Source: Deltaproteobacteria bacterium (GTDB taxonomy: Bacteria > Desulfobacterota > Dissulfuribacteria > Dissulfuribacterales > UBA3076). From it: 7,619 nt of DNA. How positions within the stretch are numbered: position 1 is the first letter of the stretch; every line of letters starts with the position of its first letter. The stretch is taken from NCBI GenBank assembly GCA_030605675.1, contig JAUWHV010000136.1:1-7619 (forward strand), given 5' to 3'. Under the pieces are notes generated by a model. The model was not told where the DNA came from. It saw only the letters and a list, made by a program, of their open reading frames with translations, and searched no databases. Positions 6,228-7,619 of the stretch are shown piece after piece. Made by a program: the position numbers and the translations under genes.

Positions 6228-7484
6228 ATGATAGATACTTCAATGTATAAAGATGATCCCGGCTATGACATAACAGAAAAGCTGGACACGCCCTATGATC
6301 CGACGCTGGCCGACAGGGAATACAATCCCGCCAAACCCATGGCAGGCCGCCTTACAGACCAGGGTCCACCTCACTATGAGCAGTTCTTCCCTGAAGTGAT
6401 CAAAAAGAACTACGGCAAGTGGCTCACTCACGAGTTCGTCCAGGCTGGTGTGATCAAATATACCAGTGAGACCGGTGATTTGATGTGGGTGGTACGCTGT
6501 GCCACTCCACGGTTGATCACTACTAACCTGCTCCGCGAGATCGGGGATATTGCAGACAAGTTCTGTGAAGGCCACTGCCGCTGGACTACCCGGAACAACC
6601 TTGAGTTCCACGTCACGGACGAGGGGACCCTAAAGGACCTGATGGAATTCCTTAATAATTTCAAGCATCCCGGTGGATCATACAAGCTCCCCATTGGAGG
6701 CACCGGTACAGCAATAACCAATATCGTCCACACCCAGGGCTGGATACACTGTCATACCCCGGCTACAGATGCATCCGGTATGGTAAAGTCCGTGATGGAT
6801 GACATGTTTGAGTACTGGACCAGCCATAAGCTGCCAGCCAAGCTGCGCATTTCCATGGCCTGCTGCCTCAATATGTGCGGCGCGGTCCACTGCTCGGATA
6901 TAGCTCTTCTGGGCATTCACAGAAAGCCTCCTTTTGTCGAGCACGACCGCATCACCGGTGTCTGCGAGATCCCTCTTGCCATAGCTGCATGCCCCACATT
7001 GGCCATCAAGCCTGCCAAGGTAACGCTCCCGGACGGCAAGGAAGTCAAGTCGGTCACCGTGAATGAGCCAAGGTGCATGTTCTGCGGCAACTGCTACACC
7101 ATGTGCCCGGCCATGCCGCTGGCTGATGAAGAGGGCGATGGCGTCGCCATCCTGGCCGGCGGAAAGATCTCCAACCGCATTACTCAACCCACGTTCTCAA
7201 AATTGATTGTTCCTTTTATTCCCAATGAGTTGCCGCGGTATGAGAGTGTGTGCAAGATTGTCAGAAACATTGTTGAGGCCTATTCGAAAGGCGCCAACAA
7301 GTATGAGCGCCTCGGTGATTGGGCAGCAAGGGTCGGTTGGGAACGCTTCTTTGAGCAGTGTCAAATACCCTTCACGGAGAAGTCTATTGACGACTACCGT
7401 CTTGCATATGATACATATCATACAACCACGCAGTTTAAGTGGAGTTCTCATACTGATAAACTAATGCAGGAAGCAGGTTATTAA
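6228..7484 (+). CDS. dsrB: Dissimilatory sulfite reductase subunit beta
   Basis: DsrB pairs with DsrA and, in characterised enzymes, carries the catalytically competent siroheme. Of the 418 residues, GDIADKFCEGHCRWTTRNN (about 106-124) and GGTGTAITNIVHTQGW match the substrate/siroheme half. The siroheme-linked cluster ligands appear as C175 and C212, C213, C217 (ACCLNMCGAVHC). The ferredoxin domain has C255 and C283, C286, C289 (CMFCGNCYTMCP). KYERLGDWAARVGWERFF is near the C-terminus. The protein is longer than the roughly 380-residue Desulfovibrio homologue by about 24 residues at the N-terminus (MYKDDPGYDITEKLDTPYD region) and about 13 at the C-terminus. The ATG at 6228 has AGGAGGT seven bases upstream, so the long N-terminus is supported. 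It is translated from the same message as dsrA and dsrD. Confidence 0.98.
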   Translation: MIDTSMYKDDPGYDITEKLDTPYDPTLADREYNPAKPMAGRLTDQGPPHYEQFFPEVIKKNYGKWLTHEFVQAGVIKYTSETGDLMWVVRCATPRLITTNLLREIGDIADKFCEGHCRWTTRNNLEFHVTDEGTLKDLMEFLNNFKHPGGSYKLPIGGTGTAITNIVHTQGWIHCHTPATDASGMVKSVMDDMFEYWTSHKLPAKLRISMACCLNMCGAVHCSDIALLGIHRKPPFVEHDRITGVCEIPLAIAACPTLAIKPAKVTLPDGKEVKSVTVNEPRCMFCGNCYTMCPAMPLADEEGDGVAILAGGKISNRITQPTFSKLIVPFIPNELPRYESVCKIVRNIVEAYSKGANKYERLGDWAARVGWERFFEQCQIPFTEKSIDDYRLAYDTYHTTTQFKWSSHTDKLMQEAGY

Positions 7485-7498
7485 TGAGGTAAACTATT

Positions 7499-7619
7499 AT
7501 GGCAGCAGACATAGAAGAACTAAAAAAGAAAATCTTGGATTTTATGGCCAAAAAATCAAAATTCAAGCCAAAGATGTATTTTAAAGACTTGTGCAAGGCA
7601 GATGAGAATGCCAAAATGC
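7499..7619 (+). CDS. dsrD: DsrD, small dissimilatory sulfite reductase accessory protein (partial, 5' end)
   Basis: Only the first 40 codons are in the window. They read MAADIEELKKKILDFM, then KSKFKPKMYFKDLCKADENAKM, which matches the winged-helix DsrD family (about 80 residues when complete). DsrD follows dsrAB in sulfate reducers and is reported to stimulate sulfite reduction by DsrAB. It is typical of the reductive pathway rather than of sulfur oxidisers, so it argues for sulfite reduction. The ATG lies 14 bases after the dsrB stop, with TGAGGT eight bases upstream. Its 3' end is cut by the window edge. Confidence 0.93.
   Translation, partial: MAADIEELKKKILDFMAKKSKFKPKMYFKDLCKADENAKM

Noticed and set aside
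6678..7187. Minus-strand open frame of 169 codons inside dsrB
   Set aside because: It lies entirely antisense to a strongly conserved gene and its product shows no family features.

Overview
The window most likely comes from an anaerobic dissimilatory sulfate or sulfite reducer of the Desulfobacterota. The anchor is a dsrA-dsrB-dsrD operon (4913 to the right edge) encoding both subunits of siroheme-dependent dissimilatory sulfite reductase and the start of DsrD. DsrD normally accompanies the reductive type of Dsr. The genus cannot be set from this stretch alone; DsrA differs visibly from the Desulfovibrio protein.

Left part (1-3700), minus strand: a three-gene run read right to left. It has a protein with a C-terminal J domain (3619 to 2615), a PHP-domain phosphoesterase of the YciV/TrpH type (2577 to 1720) and a periplasmic dipeptide/oligopeptide-binding protein (1659 to 7). 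The next gene, expected to be a permease, lies beyond the left edge. Gaps are 37 and 60 bases. A possible promoter and a 16-bp perfect palindrome lie just upstream of the run.

Middle (3700-4912): about 1.2 kb of low coding density between the divergent gene sets. It holds a dispersed repeat (about 3811-3905) and the first 69 residues of a macro-domain protein (4030-4239). It also holds the first 59 residues of a cobalamin-binding radical SAM protein (4316-4495), which ends at a stop. A small frame-interrupted open frame (4525-4748) follows. Both fragments keep a start codon and ribosome-binding site, so the region looks like a deletion-scarred junction. The last 180 bases hold a good -35 element and two palindromes, and probably form the dsr control region.

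Right part (4913-7619): dsrA, dsrB and dsrD are 25 and 14 bases apart, each with a clear ribosome-binding site. DsrA and DsrB form the alpha2beta2 enzyme that reduces sulfite in the cytoplasm and passes the product to DsrC (not in this window).

A recurrent oddity is that three separate non-coding or boundary segments (around 1551-1735, 3869-3882 and 4558-4578) are built from different units of the same length, seven bases. The first of these supplies part of the signal peptide of the binding protein. No tRNA, rRNA, CRISPR array, transposase or convincing intrinsic terminator was seen. Nothing here amounts to a clear new multi-gene system. The best leads are the repeat-built signal peptide, the scarred junction and the dsr upstream palindromes.
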